Shown one piece after another: positions 54,660-63,878 of a stretch of DNA of 64,000 bases (positions are counted from its first letter, which is position 1; the number at the start of each line of letters is the position of its first letter). Source of the stretch: Bacteroides sp. (GTDB taxonomy: Bacteria; Bacillota; Clostridia; Lachnospirales; Lachnospiraceae); contig JAMPBO010000016.1 of NCBI GenBank assembly GCA_023666705.1, positions 1 to 64,000 on the forward strand, written 5' to 3'. Position numbers and translations under genes: made by a program. The notes under the pieces were generated by a model. It searched no databases, had not been told where the DNA came from, and saw only the letters and a program-made list of their open reading frames with translations.

Positions 54660-55100
54660 CTATATTCCAAGTGCTTTTTTTATCTTGGACACATATCTTC
54701 TCGAAACATATGTCTCCTCACCATTTTTAAGGTACATTTTTATCGTTCCTGTAAGACTGGTATCCAACTTAAATAGCTTTCTTATATTTATTATTTCCGA
54801 ATTAGAAATACGCACAAATTTCATTCCATCCAGCTTTTCCTCCATCTCGTAAAGTCTGTCCTTTATGCGGTATTCCCCTGTATCCGTAGACACATAAACG
54901 CCTTTGTTTAAAGAAAAGATTCTGACAATGTCGGAATATCGTACCACTATGGAATTATCGCCGTCATATGCAATCACACTTCCGTCAACCGCCTCCAAAA
55001 CAGTCTCCTTCAGTCTTATGGTGACGTCATCCTTCTTGTTATTGCAAATATGTATTTCCGGTTCTTTATATTTTTTGTTAATTTCTAATTCTATCTTCAT
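54660..55100 (-). CDS. LytTR DNA-binding domain regulator
   Basis: 146 residues. The C-terminal about 95 residues are a LytTR domain (FVRISNSEIINIRKLFKLD, YVSRRYVSKIKKAL). There is no receiver domain. Such stand-alone LytTR proteins pair with DUF3021 membrane proteins, and the DUF3021-ABC group downstream is a likely target. It follows lemA by 3 bp. Confidence 0.9.
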   Translation of the reverse strand: MKIELEINKKYKEPEIHICNNKKDDVTIRLKETVLEAVDGSVIAYDGDNSIVVRYSDIVRIFSLNKGVYVSTDTGEYRIKDRLYEMEEKLDGMKFVRISNSEIINIRKLFKLDTSLTGTIKMYLKNGEETYVSRRYVSKIKKALGI

Positions 55101-55103
55101 GTC

Positions 55104-55649
55104 CTAGAAACTCATTTTTACGTCTGCTCTCTTTGCATCCTCTGCTTCAAAAAATTCTTTTGATACTGCATGCATCGCTCCTGCAACAATGCTATTTGGA
55201 AATGTGATTATTTTTGAATTGTATGCTGTCACATTTGCATTGTAAAGCCGCCTTGCAGCCTGTAAATGTTCTTCCACGTCAGCAACAGAATTCTGCAGCT
55301 GAACAAAATTGTTACTGGACTTTAACTCAGGATATGCTTCTGCCAGCAACCTAATCTGATTGGAAGCCTGATCCATCTGAGTATTGGCAGCATTCCGTTC
55401 CGCCATGCTCATTCCGCTTCTGAGCTTAATAACCTCTAAAAGTATTTCTTTTTCATGCTTCTGATATCCCTTTACTACATCAAGCAATTTTGTAAGTGTA
55501 TCGTACCTTTTTGTAAGTGCGACATCAATGCCCGATAATCCTTCCTGAACCTTAAGGTCCAAAACTTTAATTCCATTGTATGTAGCTACATACCAAAGTA
55601 CGATTACAATAACTACTGCTACAATTGCTAAAATAAACGGCATAGTCAT
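55104..55649 (-). CDS. lemA: LemA family protein
   Basis: 181 residues. One N-terminal membrane helix (about 5-24; WYVATYNGIKVL follows) and a long helical domain (NIRLAEAYPELKSS-like QIRLLAEAYPELKSSNNF). Membrane-anchored with unknown role; often paired with DUF3137 or proteases. Good RBS (AGGAGGG). Confidence 0.9.
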   Translation of the reverse strand: MTMPFILAIVAVVIVIVLWYVATYNGIKVLDLKVQEGLSGIDVALTKRYDTLTKLLDVVKGYQKHEKEILLEVIKLRSGMSMAERNAANTQMDQASNQIRLLAEAYPELKSSNNFVQLQNSVADVEEHLQAARRLYNANVTAYNSKIITFPNSIVAGAMHAVSKEFFEAEDAKRADVKMSF

Positions 55650-55677
55650 CCCCTCCTAATTAAATATAATACATCTG

Positions 55678-55905
55678 TTAGCTTTTTATTACCTCTGACA
55701 GCTGTTTTATCAGCTCCATATCGTCTGCAGACACTTTCATGTTTGTGCATATATTTTTTCCGTCGGCTGTCGTTACGTTAATCTCAATGATACTGTCGAC
55801 ATCTATGCTATTTGAAGCAGCTGCAAAAAATTTAGGAACTTTAGGATGGTTAACCTTAAACCTGTCTACAAGCCCTTTTATTTTCATTAAGCCCATAGGA
55901 TTCAT
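55678..55905 (-). CDS. Small protein of unknown function
   Basis: 75 residues, mixed helix and strand, no membrane segment. Not recognised. GAGGCT lies before the ATG. It lies between the XRE-like gene and lemA, spaced 38 and 28 bp, so it is probably in a four-gene operon. Confidence 0.7.
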   Translation of the reverse strand: MNPMGLMKIKGLVDRFKVNHPKVPKFFAAASNSIDVDSIIEINVTTADGKNICTNMKVSADDMELIKQLSEVIKS

Positions 55906-55943
55906 TTTTCAGCCTCCTCAATGTTGGTGTGTAAATCTGTAAT

Positions 55944-56141
55944 TTATTTCGCCTTATCCAGCTTCTCCATCTTTATCTTGTATGCCATAAGCCTAAACAG
56001 ATAATCTGGCATCCTCCTATTTCCAAGTTCCCAATCCTGTACGGTACGGTACGGTATTCCGAAATAATCACAGAACGCTCTTCTGTTCATTCCTGTTGAC
56101 TCTCTCAACTCTAATAAATCTGCTTTGTCTGTTCTTGCCAT
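55944..56141 (-). CDS. Small XRE-type HTH protein
   Basis: 65 residues, single HTH: LLELRESTGMNRRAFCDYFG then IPYRTVQDWELGNRRMPDYL. AAGGAGG ribosome site. Probable DNA-binding regulator of the operon it heads. Confidence 0.85.
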   Translation of the reverse strand: MARTDKADLLELRESTGMNRRAFCDYFGIPYRTVQDWELGNRRMPDYLFRLMAYKIKMEKLDKAK

Positions 56142-56402
56142 TTAATTACCTCCTTTTCTTAATTTGTGAGAGCAAGACATGATTTTTCTCTATGCGTACA
56201 TGTACCTTTATATTATTACATTGTTTCAATTATGTCAAATCCCTGTTTCATAATAAATCGGATTTTACCTATAGTAATTCCTTTAAACGTGAATATTTTC
56301 TTCTTTTTCCCGTCATTATGTGCTATATTATTATAGTATTGTTAATTTTAAAGGTCAGCCTGTTATTTGAAACGGCTGATGTTCCAGAGAAAGGATAATG
56401 GG

Positions 56403-57881
56403 ATGAAAATAGGATTTGATAATGATAAATATCTTGAAACACAGTCACGCCGCATCAAGGAGCGTATCGATAAATTTGGGGACAAGCTTTATCTTGAGTT
56501 TGGCGGAAAGCTTTTTGACGACTACCACGCATCCAGGGTTCTTCCGGGCTTTAAACCTGATTCAAAGCTACAGCTTCTCATGCAGCTCTCTGACCAGACA
56601 GAGCTTGTAATCGTCATCAATGCTGCCGACATTGAAAAAAATAAAATTCGCGGGGACTTGGGAATCACGTATGACACGGATGTGCTCCGTCTGATAAATG
56701 AATTTGAGGCAAAGGGACTTTATGTGGGAAGTGTATGCATTACCCAGTACGCAGGGCAATCCGCCGCCGACATGTTCAAGCAGCGTCTTAGCAAGCTGGG
56801 GGTCAAGGTCTATACCCATTACATTATCCCAGGTTATCCAAATAATGTATCCCAAATTGTCTGTGACGAGGGCTTTGGTAAAAATGATTACATAGAGACC
56901 ACCAGACCTTTGGTTGTCATTACTGCACCGGGACCCGGAAGCGGAAAAATGGCGACATGCCTCTCACAGCTTTACCATGACCACAAGAGAGGAATTAAGG
57001 CAGGCTACGCCAAATTTGAGACATTTCCTATTTGGAACATTCCTGTCAAGCATCCGATTAACCTTGCATATGAGGCGGCAACCGCTGACTTAAATGACAT
57101 TAATATGATAGACCCGTTCCATCTTGAAGCATATGGCATCACAACCGTAAATTACAACCGTGACGTGGAAATATTCCCTGTTCTTAAGGCGATGTTCGAT
57201 GAGATATACGGAGAAAGTCCATACCAGTCACCTACCGATATGGGTGTCAATATGGCAGGAAATTGTATTTGTGATGACCTTGTATGCCAGGAGGCATCCA
57301 AGCAGGAAATTATACGGAGATACTTCAATACACTGGACGGCTTTTTGGAAGGACACAGCACCGAGGATGAGGTGTTCAAAATTGAGCTTGTCATGAAACA
57401 GGCGAAAATCAGTGCAACAGACAGGGCTGTGGTTACGGCTGCCAGAAAACGGGCAGAGCTTACGCAGTCACCTGCCTCAGCAATTGAGCTTCCTGACGGA
57501 ACCATCATAACAGGAAAAACCTCCTCCCTTTTGGGTGCTACGGCAGCCATGCTGTTAAATGCACTGAAGGCACTTGCAGGAATTGACCCTAATGTGGAAA
57601 TCATTGCTCCCGAATCACTGGAGCCGATACAAAGACTTAAGACCGCATATCTCGGCAGCCGTAATCCGAGACTTCACACGGATGAAATACTTGTGGCATT
57701 ATCCATCAGTGCCGCAAACTATGAAAATGCCGCACTCGCCTTGAAACAGCTTCCAAAGCTGGCAGACTGTCAGGCACATGCATCGGTTATGCTCTCGTAT
57801 GTGGACATTAAGCAGTTGAAACGGCTTTCCATCCAACTTACCATGGAACCGAAGTACGAGAACAACAGAATACACTACTAG
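56403..57881 (+). CDS. DUF1846 family protein
   Basis: 492 residues from ATG 56403 (AAAGGA upstream; the ORF opens 36 bp earlier). KIGFDNDKYL start, APGPGSGKMATCLSQLYHDH (nucleotide-like P-loop) and the conserved KFETFPIWN follow the DUF1846 family. Widely kept in gut Firmicutes; function unknown. The P-loop-like GPGSGK suggests nucleotide binding. Confidence 0.88.
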   Translation: MKIGFDNDKYLETQSRRIKERIDKFGDKLYLEFGGKLFDDYHASRVLPGFKPDSKLQLLMQLSDQTELVIVINAADIEKNKIRGDLGITYDTDVLRLINEFEAKGLYVGSVCITQYAGQSAADMFKQRLSKLGVKVYTHYIIPGYPNNVSQIVCDEGFGKNDYIETTRPLVVITAPGPGSGKMATCLSQLYHDHKRGIKAGYAKFETFPIWNIPVKHPINLAYEAATADLNDINMIDPFHLEAYGITTVNYNRDVEIFPVLKAMFDEIYGESPYQSPTDMGVNMAGNCICDDLVCQEASKQEIIRRYFNTLDGFLEGHSTEDEVFKIELVMKQAKISATDRAVVTAARKRAELTQSPASAIELPDGTIITGKTSSLLGATAAMLLNALKALAGIDPNVEIIAPESLEPIQRLKTAYLGSRNPRLHTDEILVALSISAANYENAALALKQLPKLADCQAHASVMLSYVDIKQLKRLSIQLTMEPKYENNRIHY

Positions 57882-57889
57882 AACAAAGC

Positions 57890-57941
57890 GGGCTGTCGCA
57901 GTAAGGATTTAAGGCACATAGTTGTTTAACTGCGAAAGCCC
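57890..57941. repeat. Intergenic hairpin repeat, copy A (terminator)
   Basis: GGGCT, TCGCAGT stem with ACTGCGA, AGCCC, then TTTTT on the plus strand; it ends DUF1846 and, on the minus strand, the hydrogenase gene. Its TGTCGCAGTAAG to AGTTGTTTA part (57894-57928) matches copy B at 31 of 35 bases. Confidence 0.85.
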
Positions 57942-57948
57942 TTTTTCA

Positions 57949-59460
57949 TTAATCAAGTTCGTCAACTAAGTCTTTATAGTTACTTTGAAGTGCATGTGCA
58001 TTGGTAGAAACCTTTTTGTGCAGATTAATTGCTGCCGTTGACTTGGCAATCGGCTGCAGCGTTCCTGCACCTGCAACACAGCCTCCCGGACATGCCATTC
58101 CCTCAAGCAGATAACCGTCATACTTGCCTGCCTTCGCCATGGCAAGAAGCTTTCTGCACTCCGCAAGTCCCTGTGCATTTTCAACCTTTACCTCACACTC
58201 CGGGTAAAGCTCCGAAATACAATTTACCACCGCATTGGCAACGCCTCCACTGACGGCAAAGCCTCTACCGTCACCACTGGCACCGTGCATTGTGTCGTCT
58301 TCCTTCAGTTCATCAAAGTTGACCTGCTTTGCCTCAAACATTCCCATGACTTCCTCAAAGGTAAGAACGAAATCAATATCGCTTCGTATCGTTCTTCTGC
58401 TTGCCTCAAGCTTCTTTGCGGCACACGGTCCGATAAATGCAACCTTGCAGTCCGGATATTTTTTCTTTAACAGTCTTCCCGTGAATACCATTGGCGTAAT
58501 CGCCATGGAAATGCAATGTGCAATTTCAGGGAACTCCTTTTTTGCCATCATCGACCACGCAGGGCAACAGGAGGTTGCCATAAATGGAAGATTATCAGGG
58601 ACCTCAGAAACAAAATCCTTTGCCTCCTGTATCGTACAAAGGTCAGCACCGATGGCGACCTCAATAACGTCCGTAAATCCAAGTGCCTGAAATGCAGACC
58701 TGATTTTTTCAGGTGTCAGCTTCGGTCCAAACTGACCTGCAACGGCAGGTGCGATTGCGGCATACACAGGCACGTCACTCTTGATTGCCTGTATTACCTG
58801 AAATATCTGTGCCTTGTCCGCAATTGCCCCGAATGGACAGTTTGCCAGACACATTCCGCAGGATACACATTTATCCTGATTGATTTCTGCACGTTCATAT
58901 TCATCTGATGATATTGCATTCATTCCACACGCCTTTGCACAAGGACGTTCCTGCTTTACGATAGCACCATACGGACAGACACTGACACATTTTCCGCATT
59001 TGATACATTTCTCCTGATCAATCTCTGTCTTACCACCATAAAATTTGATGGCACCTCTCGGACATACCTCCTTACACGGATGGGCAAGACAGCCCTGACA
59101 GGCATCTGTTATTTTTACAACATTATCAGGACATGCATGACATGCAAACTTTATGATATTAATAAGCGGCGGCTGATAATATTTTTCCGGCTTTACGCAC
59201 TCCTCCGCTCCTGTCGATACGGGTGCATGCTCCGTTGGTGACCGCAGGGGCAGACCCATGGAAAGTCTCATACGCTCCTTTACAATCGCCCGCTCAAGAA
59301 ACACACTGTCCCTATACACCGTGACCTCACCGGGAATAATCTTGTAAGGTATCTGCTCCATTTGTGACAAATCTCCGTCCTTATAGTCATAAGAAAGCTT
59401 TGCAACCTCTGCGTAAACTCTTTCTCTAAGGTCATTTACCGATGTGTATATACCTCGCAT
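57949..59460 (-). CDS. [FeFe] hydrogenase, monomeric, group B-like
   Basis: 503 residues. Several ferredoxin-type Cys clusters (about 107-210) transfer electrons to an H-cluster domain with TSCCPAW (296-302), GPCAAKK (344-350) and EGMACPGGC (453-461). The middle motif has GPC, not MPC, which fits the less studied group B or C rather than classic HydA. It may make or oxidise H2. Stands alone with no NADH-binding or maturase genes nearby. Confidence 0.88.
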   Translation of the reverse strand: MRGIYTSVNDLRERVYAEVAKLSYDYKDGDLSQMEQIPYKIIPGEVTVYRDSVFLERAIVKERMRLSMGLPLRSPTEHAPVSTGAEECVKPEKYYQPPLINIIKFACHACPDNVVKITDACQGCLAHPCKEVCPRGAIKFYGGKTEIDQEKCIKCGKCVSVCPYGAIVKQERPCAKACGMNAISSDEYERAEINQDKCVSCGMCLANCPFGAIADKAQIFQVIQAIKSDVPVYAAIAPAVAGQFGPKLTPEKIRSAFQALGFTDVIEVAIGADLCTIQEAKDFVSEVPDNLPFMATSCCPAWSMMAKKEFPEIAHCISMAITPMVFTGRLLKKKYPDCKVAFIGPCAAKKLEASRRTIRSDIDFVLTFEEVMGMFEAKQVNFDELKEDDTMHGASGDGRGFAVSGGVANAVVNCISELYPECEVKVENAQGLAECRKLLAMAKAGKYDGYLLEGMACPGGCVAGAGTLQPIAKSTAAINLHKKVSTNAHALQSNYKDLVDELD

Positions 59461-59527
59461 CCCATTCCTCCTGATAAACTATTATTTGTTTCACATACTG
59501 TTATTATATCAGTCCGAACATGAAGTT

Positions 59528-60379
59528 TCAACTGACACAAAGATATTCTTTTATTCTCTCAAGCTCTGCGTAAGCTTTTTCCCGCCCTAGCTGATATACC
59601 CGCTCCAGCTCATCAGGATTTCGGCATACCTTTCCAATTGCAAGCCCGGTGTCCGGTCTTATGACGAACAGTTTTCCAAGTTTTTCCTGCTGTTCAAGAT
59701 ACGCAAGCGTTTTATTATATTTCAAATATCTTTTTGACATAGTACTTATAAAATTCGGATATTTTCCAAGTGCCTTTTTCATAACAGGCATCATACGGCT
59801 CTGATGCTTCACATAACCCTTTGGCTGCGTCAAAATGACAACAAGCTTATCATATCCTTTATATTCCATAAATTTTACCGGTATTGAATCAGCAGTTCCC
59901 CCGTCTGACAAAACCCGTCCTGCAAGCTCTACAGGTCTTGCGGCAAAGGGAAGGGACGCCGACGCCCGCATCCACTGGATATCATTTTCGCCGCCGTCAG
60001 TGCATTTGTGATATACTGCCCTGCCTGTAAGCATGTCGGTACATACAACATAAAATTCCATGGGAGATTTTGCAAATGCATCCGTATCAAATACATCAAG
60101 CTCCTTCGGCAGCGTGTGATAGGAAAACTCAGCACCGTAAAGGTCGCCTGTGGTAATCCATGATTTAAGACTCACATATCTGTCATCCGTGCAATATTTT
60201 TTGTTATACCTTATGCTCCTGCCTATCTGCTTGGACTTGTAGTTACACCCAAACACTGCTCCTGCCGAAACGCCAACAGCCCCATCAAAGTCAATATCAT
60301 GTTCCATAAAAACATCTAATATTCCTGCGGTAAACATGCCTCGCATGGCACCGCCCTCAAGCACTAATCCTTTTTTCAT
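59528..60379 (-). CDS. Patatin-like phospholipase family protein
   Basis: 283 residues. Oxyanion LEGGAMRGM (6-14), nucleophile GVSAG (about 36-40) and DGG (about 161-163) complete the Ser-Asp dyad. No signal peptide, so an intracellular acyl hydrolase; substrate unknown. Ribosome site AAAGGAA. Confidence 0.9.
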   Translation of the reverse strand: MKKGLVLEGGAMRGMFTAGILDVFMEHDIDFDGAVGVSAGAVFGCNYKSKQIGRSIRYNKKYCTDDRYVSLKSWITTGDLYGAEFSYHTLPKELDVFDTDAFAKSPMEFYVVCTDMLTGRAVYHKCTDGGENDIQWMRASASLPFAARPVELAGRVLSDGGTADSIPVKFMEYKGYDKLVVILTQPKGYVKHQSRMMPVMKKALGKYPNFISTMSKRYLKYNKTLAYLEQQEKLGKLFVIRPDTGLAIGKVCRNPDELERVYQLGREKAYAELERIKEYLCVS

Positions 60380-60455
60380 CTAAAAATTCCTTTCAGATTT
60401 GATATTTTTAATCGTAATCATTATATCAACTTAAAAAATAAAAAGCAATAAAAGA

Positions 60456-60533
60456 GGGACTGTCACAGTAAGAATTTAAGGTGCATAGTTGTTTACCCAT
60501 GACAAACCTTAAACCCTTACTGCGACAAGCCCC
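60456..60533. repeat. Intergenic hairpin repeat, copy B
   Basis: Long imperfect inverted repeat: GGGACTGTCACAGTAAG, central AGTTGTTTACCC, CTTACTGCGACAAGCCC. It lies just after agcS (minus) and before the patatin gene. The left 35 bp (60461-60495) match copy A. A longer, MITE-like version of copy A. Confidence 0.82.
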
Positions 60534-60551
60534 CGAAAGCAGCTTAATTAT

Positions 60552-62036
60552 TTAGTCTTCCTCTTCCTTTAATGCTTTTTCCTGCATTGCCTGTATATCG
60601 TCATATGCAGAAAGCATTGGAGTTATATCTTCATTTTTGAAATGTCTCTTTACATAGTTTGCAGTAATTGCAGCTACCGTTCCCGAAAGCGTAAGCACAC
60701 CAATCAGGTTCGGGATTGCCATAAGACCATTAAGCGTATCTGCAATGTCCCATGCGAGGTTCTGTCCCATAACGGCCCCCCCAAAAACAGCAATTGTAAA
60801 GATAACTTTATAAACATACGTTGCCTTTAAACCGAAAAGATACTCGCATGCCTTACTGCCGTAGTGGCTCCAGCCAAGCACTGTGGAAAACGCAAAGAGA
60901 AGAATCGCTATGGCAATAAACATTTCTCCCGCCGTACCAAACATTTTTCCAAATGCCTCTGATGCAAGATTATTTGAGTCAATTCCTGAAACAACCTGAC
61001 CTGTTGCAAGGTCAATATCACCTGATGCAAGTATGGAAACTGCCGTAAGGGTACATACGATAATCGTATCCGTAAACACCTCAAAGATACCCCACATTCC
61101 CTGCACAACAGGCTCCTTGACATTTGAATTTGAATGTACCATAACTGAGGAACCAAGTCCTGCTTCATTTGAGAACACGCCACGCTTCATTCCAAGCACA
61201 ACTGCCTGCTTGATTCCAAAACCGACGATACCGCCGCCTACAGCCTTCATGCCGAACGCACTCTTAAATATAGATACAAATATGTCAGGTACAGCAGTTA
61301 TATGTGTAGCAATGATTACTATTGCACCGACTATGTAAAGAACAACCATAAACGGAACGATTTTCTCAGTAACCGCTGCAATTCTCTTTAATCCGCCGAT
61401 TACAACCAATCCGACAGCGATTACAAGGATAATGCCGATTACAGGCTTTGGAATACCAAATGCCTTCTTTACGTTTGATGAAATGGAATTTACCTGTGTC
61501 ATGTTTCCTATACCAAATGATGCAAGGAAACAGAATACTGAAAACAATACAGCGAGAACTGTTGCAATTCCCCTGCAGTGCTTCTTGGAACCGAGTCCAT
61601 TTTGAAGATAGTACATGGCACCGCCTGACCACTCTCCCGCCTCGTTTTTCTTACGGTAATAAATACCCAATACATTTTCAGAATAGTTTGTCATCATTCC
61701 AAAAAATGCAATTACCCACATCCAAAAAACTGCACCCGGACCACCTGACGCTATGGCTCCTGCAACACCTACGATATTACCTGTACCGACCGTTGCCGCA
61801 AGTGCAGTACAAAGCGACTGGAACTGTGATATCGATTTATCCTCAGTATGTGCGGTTACATGCTTCTTTCTGAAAATTCCTCCGATTGTATTTTTCATCC
61901 AATGCCCAAAATGGCTAATCTGGAAAAACCTTGTAAGTATTGTCATAAGAATACCTACCACACCCATAAGAATAAGCATCGGTGGTCCCCAAACAACACC
62001 ATTTACGGCAGAATTAATTTTTTCAATTAAATCCAT
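60552..62036 (-). CDS. Alanine/glycine:cation symporter family protein
   Basis: 494 residues, about 10-11 membrane helices. GTGNIVGVAGAIASGGPGAVFWMW and FSNEAGLGSSVMVHS are AgcS signatures. Sodium-coupled uptake of alanine or glycine is likely. RBS GGAGAGAGG precedes the ATG. Confidence 0.93.
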   Translation of the reverse strand: MDLIEKINSAVNGVVWGPPMLILMGVVGILMTILTRFFQISHFGHWMKNTIGGIFRKKHVTAHTEDKSISQFQSLCTALAATVGTGNIVGVAGAIASGGPGAVFWMWVIAFFGMMTNYSENVLGIYYRKKNEAGEWSGGAMYYLQNGLGSKKHCRGIATVLAVLFSVFCFLASFGIGNMTQVNSISSNVKKAFGIPKPVIGIILVIAVGLVVIGGLKRIAAVTEKIVPFMVVLYIVGAIVIIATHITAVPDIFVSIFKSAFGMKAVGGGIVGFGIKQAVVLGMKRGVFSNEAGLGSSVMVHSNSNVKEPVVQGMWGIFEVFTDTIIVCTLTAVSILASGDIDLATGQVVSGIDSNNLASEAFGKMFGTAGEMFIAIAILLFAFSTVLGWSHYGSKACEYLFGLKATYVYKVIFTIAVFGGAVMGQNLAWDIADTLNGLMAIPNLIGVLTLSGTVAAITANYVKRHFKNEDITPMLSAYDDIQAMQEKALKEEED

Positions 62037-62118
62037 AATCCTCTCTCCTTTTTAAATTAATGAACACGCTGCCTTTGCATCTTTTATGCGGTTTTTTACC
62101 GCTGTAGCTTAACATAAA

Positions 62119-62160
62119 AAAGGTGCCTAGATACAGTATTTGCCTACTCTAGACACCTTT
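62119..62160 (-). terminator. Terminator after deoB
   Basis: AAAGGTGTCTAGA, 16-nt loop, TCTAGGCACCTTT then TTTT on the minus strand, about 155 bp past the deoB stop and before agcS. Confidence 0.88.
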
Positions 62161-62315
62161 GTCCTTGTATTTTATATCATATTCCGACTAATCTTGTCAA
62201 TAAAATTCACTTTATTTTTCTAATGTTTCATCACTGTAATAAAGTAAATTATATCATCAGTCCTTTTCACGTATGGGGTATCATACTATAAATATCCTTG
62301 ATGTAAAACCCTATG

Positions 62316-63506
62316 TTATATCAATTTATCCAGCAAGGATTTTCCTATTGTACCGCTTGGCATTGCAACGCCAAAATTGTCCGTTATGGTTGCCCCGATA
62401 TCTGCAAAGGTATCGGAATCTGTCAACCTGCCGTTTCCCCTTAGGCAAGGGGAATATGCAATAAACAAAACCCGCTCTCTTGTGTGGTCGGTTCCTGTGT
62501 GGGTAGGGTCATTGCCATGATCTGCCGTTATAATAAGCAAATCATCCTCCCGCAGAACTGTAAGAAGCTGTCCTAACTTTTCGTCAAAACGCTCCAGCTC
62601 CTGTCCATATCCGATTGGATTTCGCCTGTGCCCCCATAAGGTGTCAAAGTCAACCAAGTTTACATAACACAAGCCCGTGAAATCCCTGCCTGCAATTTCT
62701 ATCGTCTGCTCCATACCATGTACAGAGGACTTTGACCGATTGCTCTCAGTAATTCCCTCCCCTGCAAATATATCGTTTATCTTGCCAACCGATATAACGT
62801 CATAGCCTGCATCCTTCAAAGCGTTTAACGCTGTTTGTCCATAGGGCTTCAATGCGTAATCGTGCCGGTTGCTCGTCCTTACAAACTCTCCCTTTTTCTT
62901 TCCCACATAAGGTCTTGCTATGACACGTCCTACCTTCCACTCATCCCGCATGGTAAGCTCTCTTGCAATTTCGCAGCACCTGTAAAGCTCATCCAGCCCA
63001 AAGGTTTCCTCGTTGCCGCAGATTTGAAGAACCGAGTCGGAGGATGTGTACACAATCATATTTCCTGTTGCTATCTCCTCCTCCGCAAGCTCATCCAAAA
63101 TTGCAGTTCCACTTGCACTTTTATTTCCGATTACCTTGTGTCCCGTCCTCTTTTCCAGCTCTGCAATAAGCTCAGCAGGAAAGCCTGTATCCGTAAAGGT
63201 CTGAAACGGCTTTGTAATGTGAAGCCCCATCATTTCCCAATGTCCTGTCATGGTGTCCTTGCCTGTGCTCGCCTCGTTCATTTTCATGTAATAGCCCATA
63301 GGTTCATCAATCGGCGGCACTTGTTTTAGGGGATGCAGATTTGCAAGTCCAAGCTTTTGTAAATTGGGTATGTGAAAAGCATCCATACGCTGTGAAATGT
63401 GCCCCAGCGTATCCGTACCTGCATCTCCGAAGCTTGCCGCATCCTCCATTGCACCCACGCCTAAGGAATCTATCACCATTGTAAATATACGTTTAAATCC
63501 TGCCAT
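62316..63506 (-). CDS. deoB: Phosphopentomutase
   Basis: 396 residues, alkaline-phosphatase fold. [13 protein letters not shown] with the first metal Asp, HWEMMG, and [19 protein letters not shown] with metal ligands. It converts ribose-1-phosphate to ribose-5-phosphate in nucleoside salvage. AGGAGG is upstream. Confidence 0.96.
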   Translation of the reverse strand: MAGFKRIFTMVIDSLGVGAMEDAASFGDAGTDTLGHISQRMDAFHIPNLQKLGLANLHPLKQVPPIDEPMGYYMKMNEASTGKDTMTGHWEMMGLHITKPFQTFTDTGFPAELIAELEKRTGHKVIGNKSASGTAILDELAEEEIATGNMIVYTSSDSVLQICGNEETFGLDELYRCCEIARELTMRDEWKVGRVIARPYVGKKKGEFVRTSNRHDYALKPYGQTALNALKDAGYDVISVGKINDIFAGEGITESNRSKSSVHGMEQTIEIAGRDFTGLCYVNLVDFDTLWGHRRNPIGYGQELERFDEKLGQLLTVLREDDLLIITADHGNDPTHTGTDHTRERVLFIAYSPCLRGNGRLTDSDTFADIGATITDNFGVAMPSGTIGKSLLDKLI

Positions 63507-63539
63507 AAATAACCTCCTAAAGAAATTGTAAGCCGTGTG

Positions 63540-63758
63540 TTACTTACTATATTTTTTCTTTACCACTTTTGCAACAATAAATACGATAATACTTGGTATT
63601 AAAAACGCTATCACTCTTTCAATTATAAAAGCATAAAATGGTGCAGAATTGCTCATATTATCATATTTAAAATAATCTGTGCCTAATCTTATTGCAAATC
63701 CAATTACTAAAAATATTGAAACAGCATATAAACACTTATAGATATTTTCTTTTTTCAC
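63540..63758 (-). CDS. Small membrane protein, unknown
   Basis: 72 residues from a GTG at 63758 with TGGAGGAA upstream. The ORF opens earlier without a ribosome site. Two membrane helices (about 8-26 and 46-66). Not recognised. Confidence 0.6.
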   Translation of the reverse strand: MKKENIYKCLYAVSIFLVIGFAIRLGTDYFKYDNMSNSAPFYAFIIERVIAFLIPSIIVFIVAKVVKKKYSK

Positions 63759-63828
63759 ACTCGTTCCTCCATAACTTCCGATTGTAATTTGACATTTTTT
63801 TAGGGAAACATTATAACACAAAAACTCT

Positions 63829-63869
63829 AAAGCTGTTCCAAAGCTGAAATAGAGCTTTAGAACAGCTTT
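63829..63869. terminator. Terminator hairpin downstream of the right-edge gene
   Basis: AAAGCTGTTC / GAACAGCTTT stem with an inner AAAGCT/AGCTTT pairing. T run on the minus strand is moderate (AGAGTTTTTG). Confidence 0.65.
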
Positions 63870-63878
63870 AAAGAAATT

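Noticed and set aside
62037..62315. Glycine riboswitch before the AgcS gene
   Set aside because: The only structure seen is a plain terminator hairpin with T run, best assigned to deoB.
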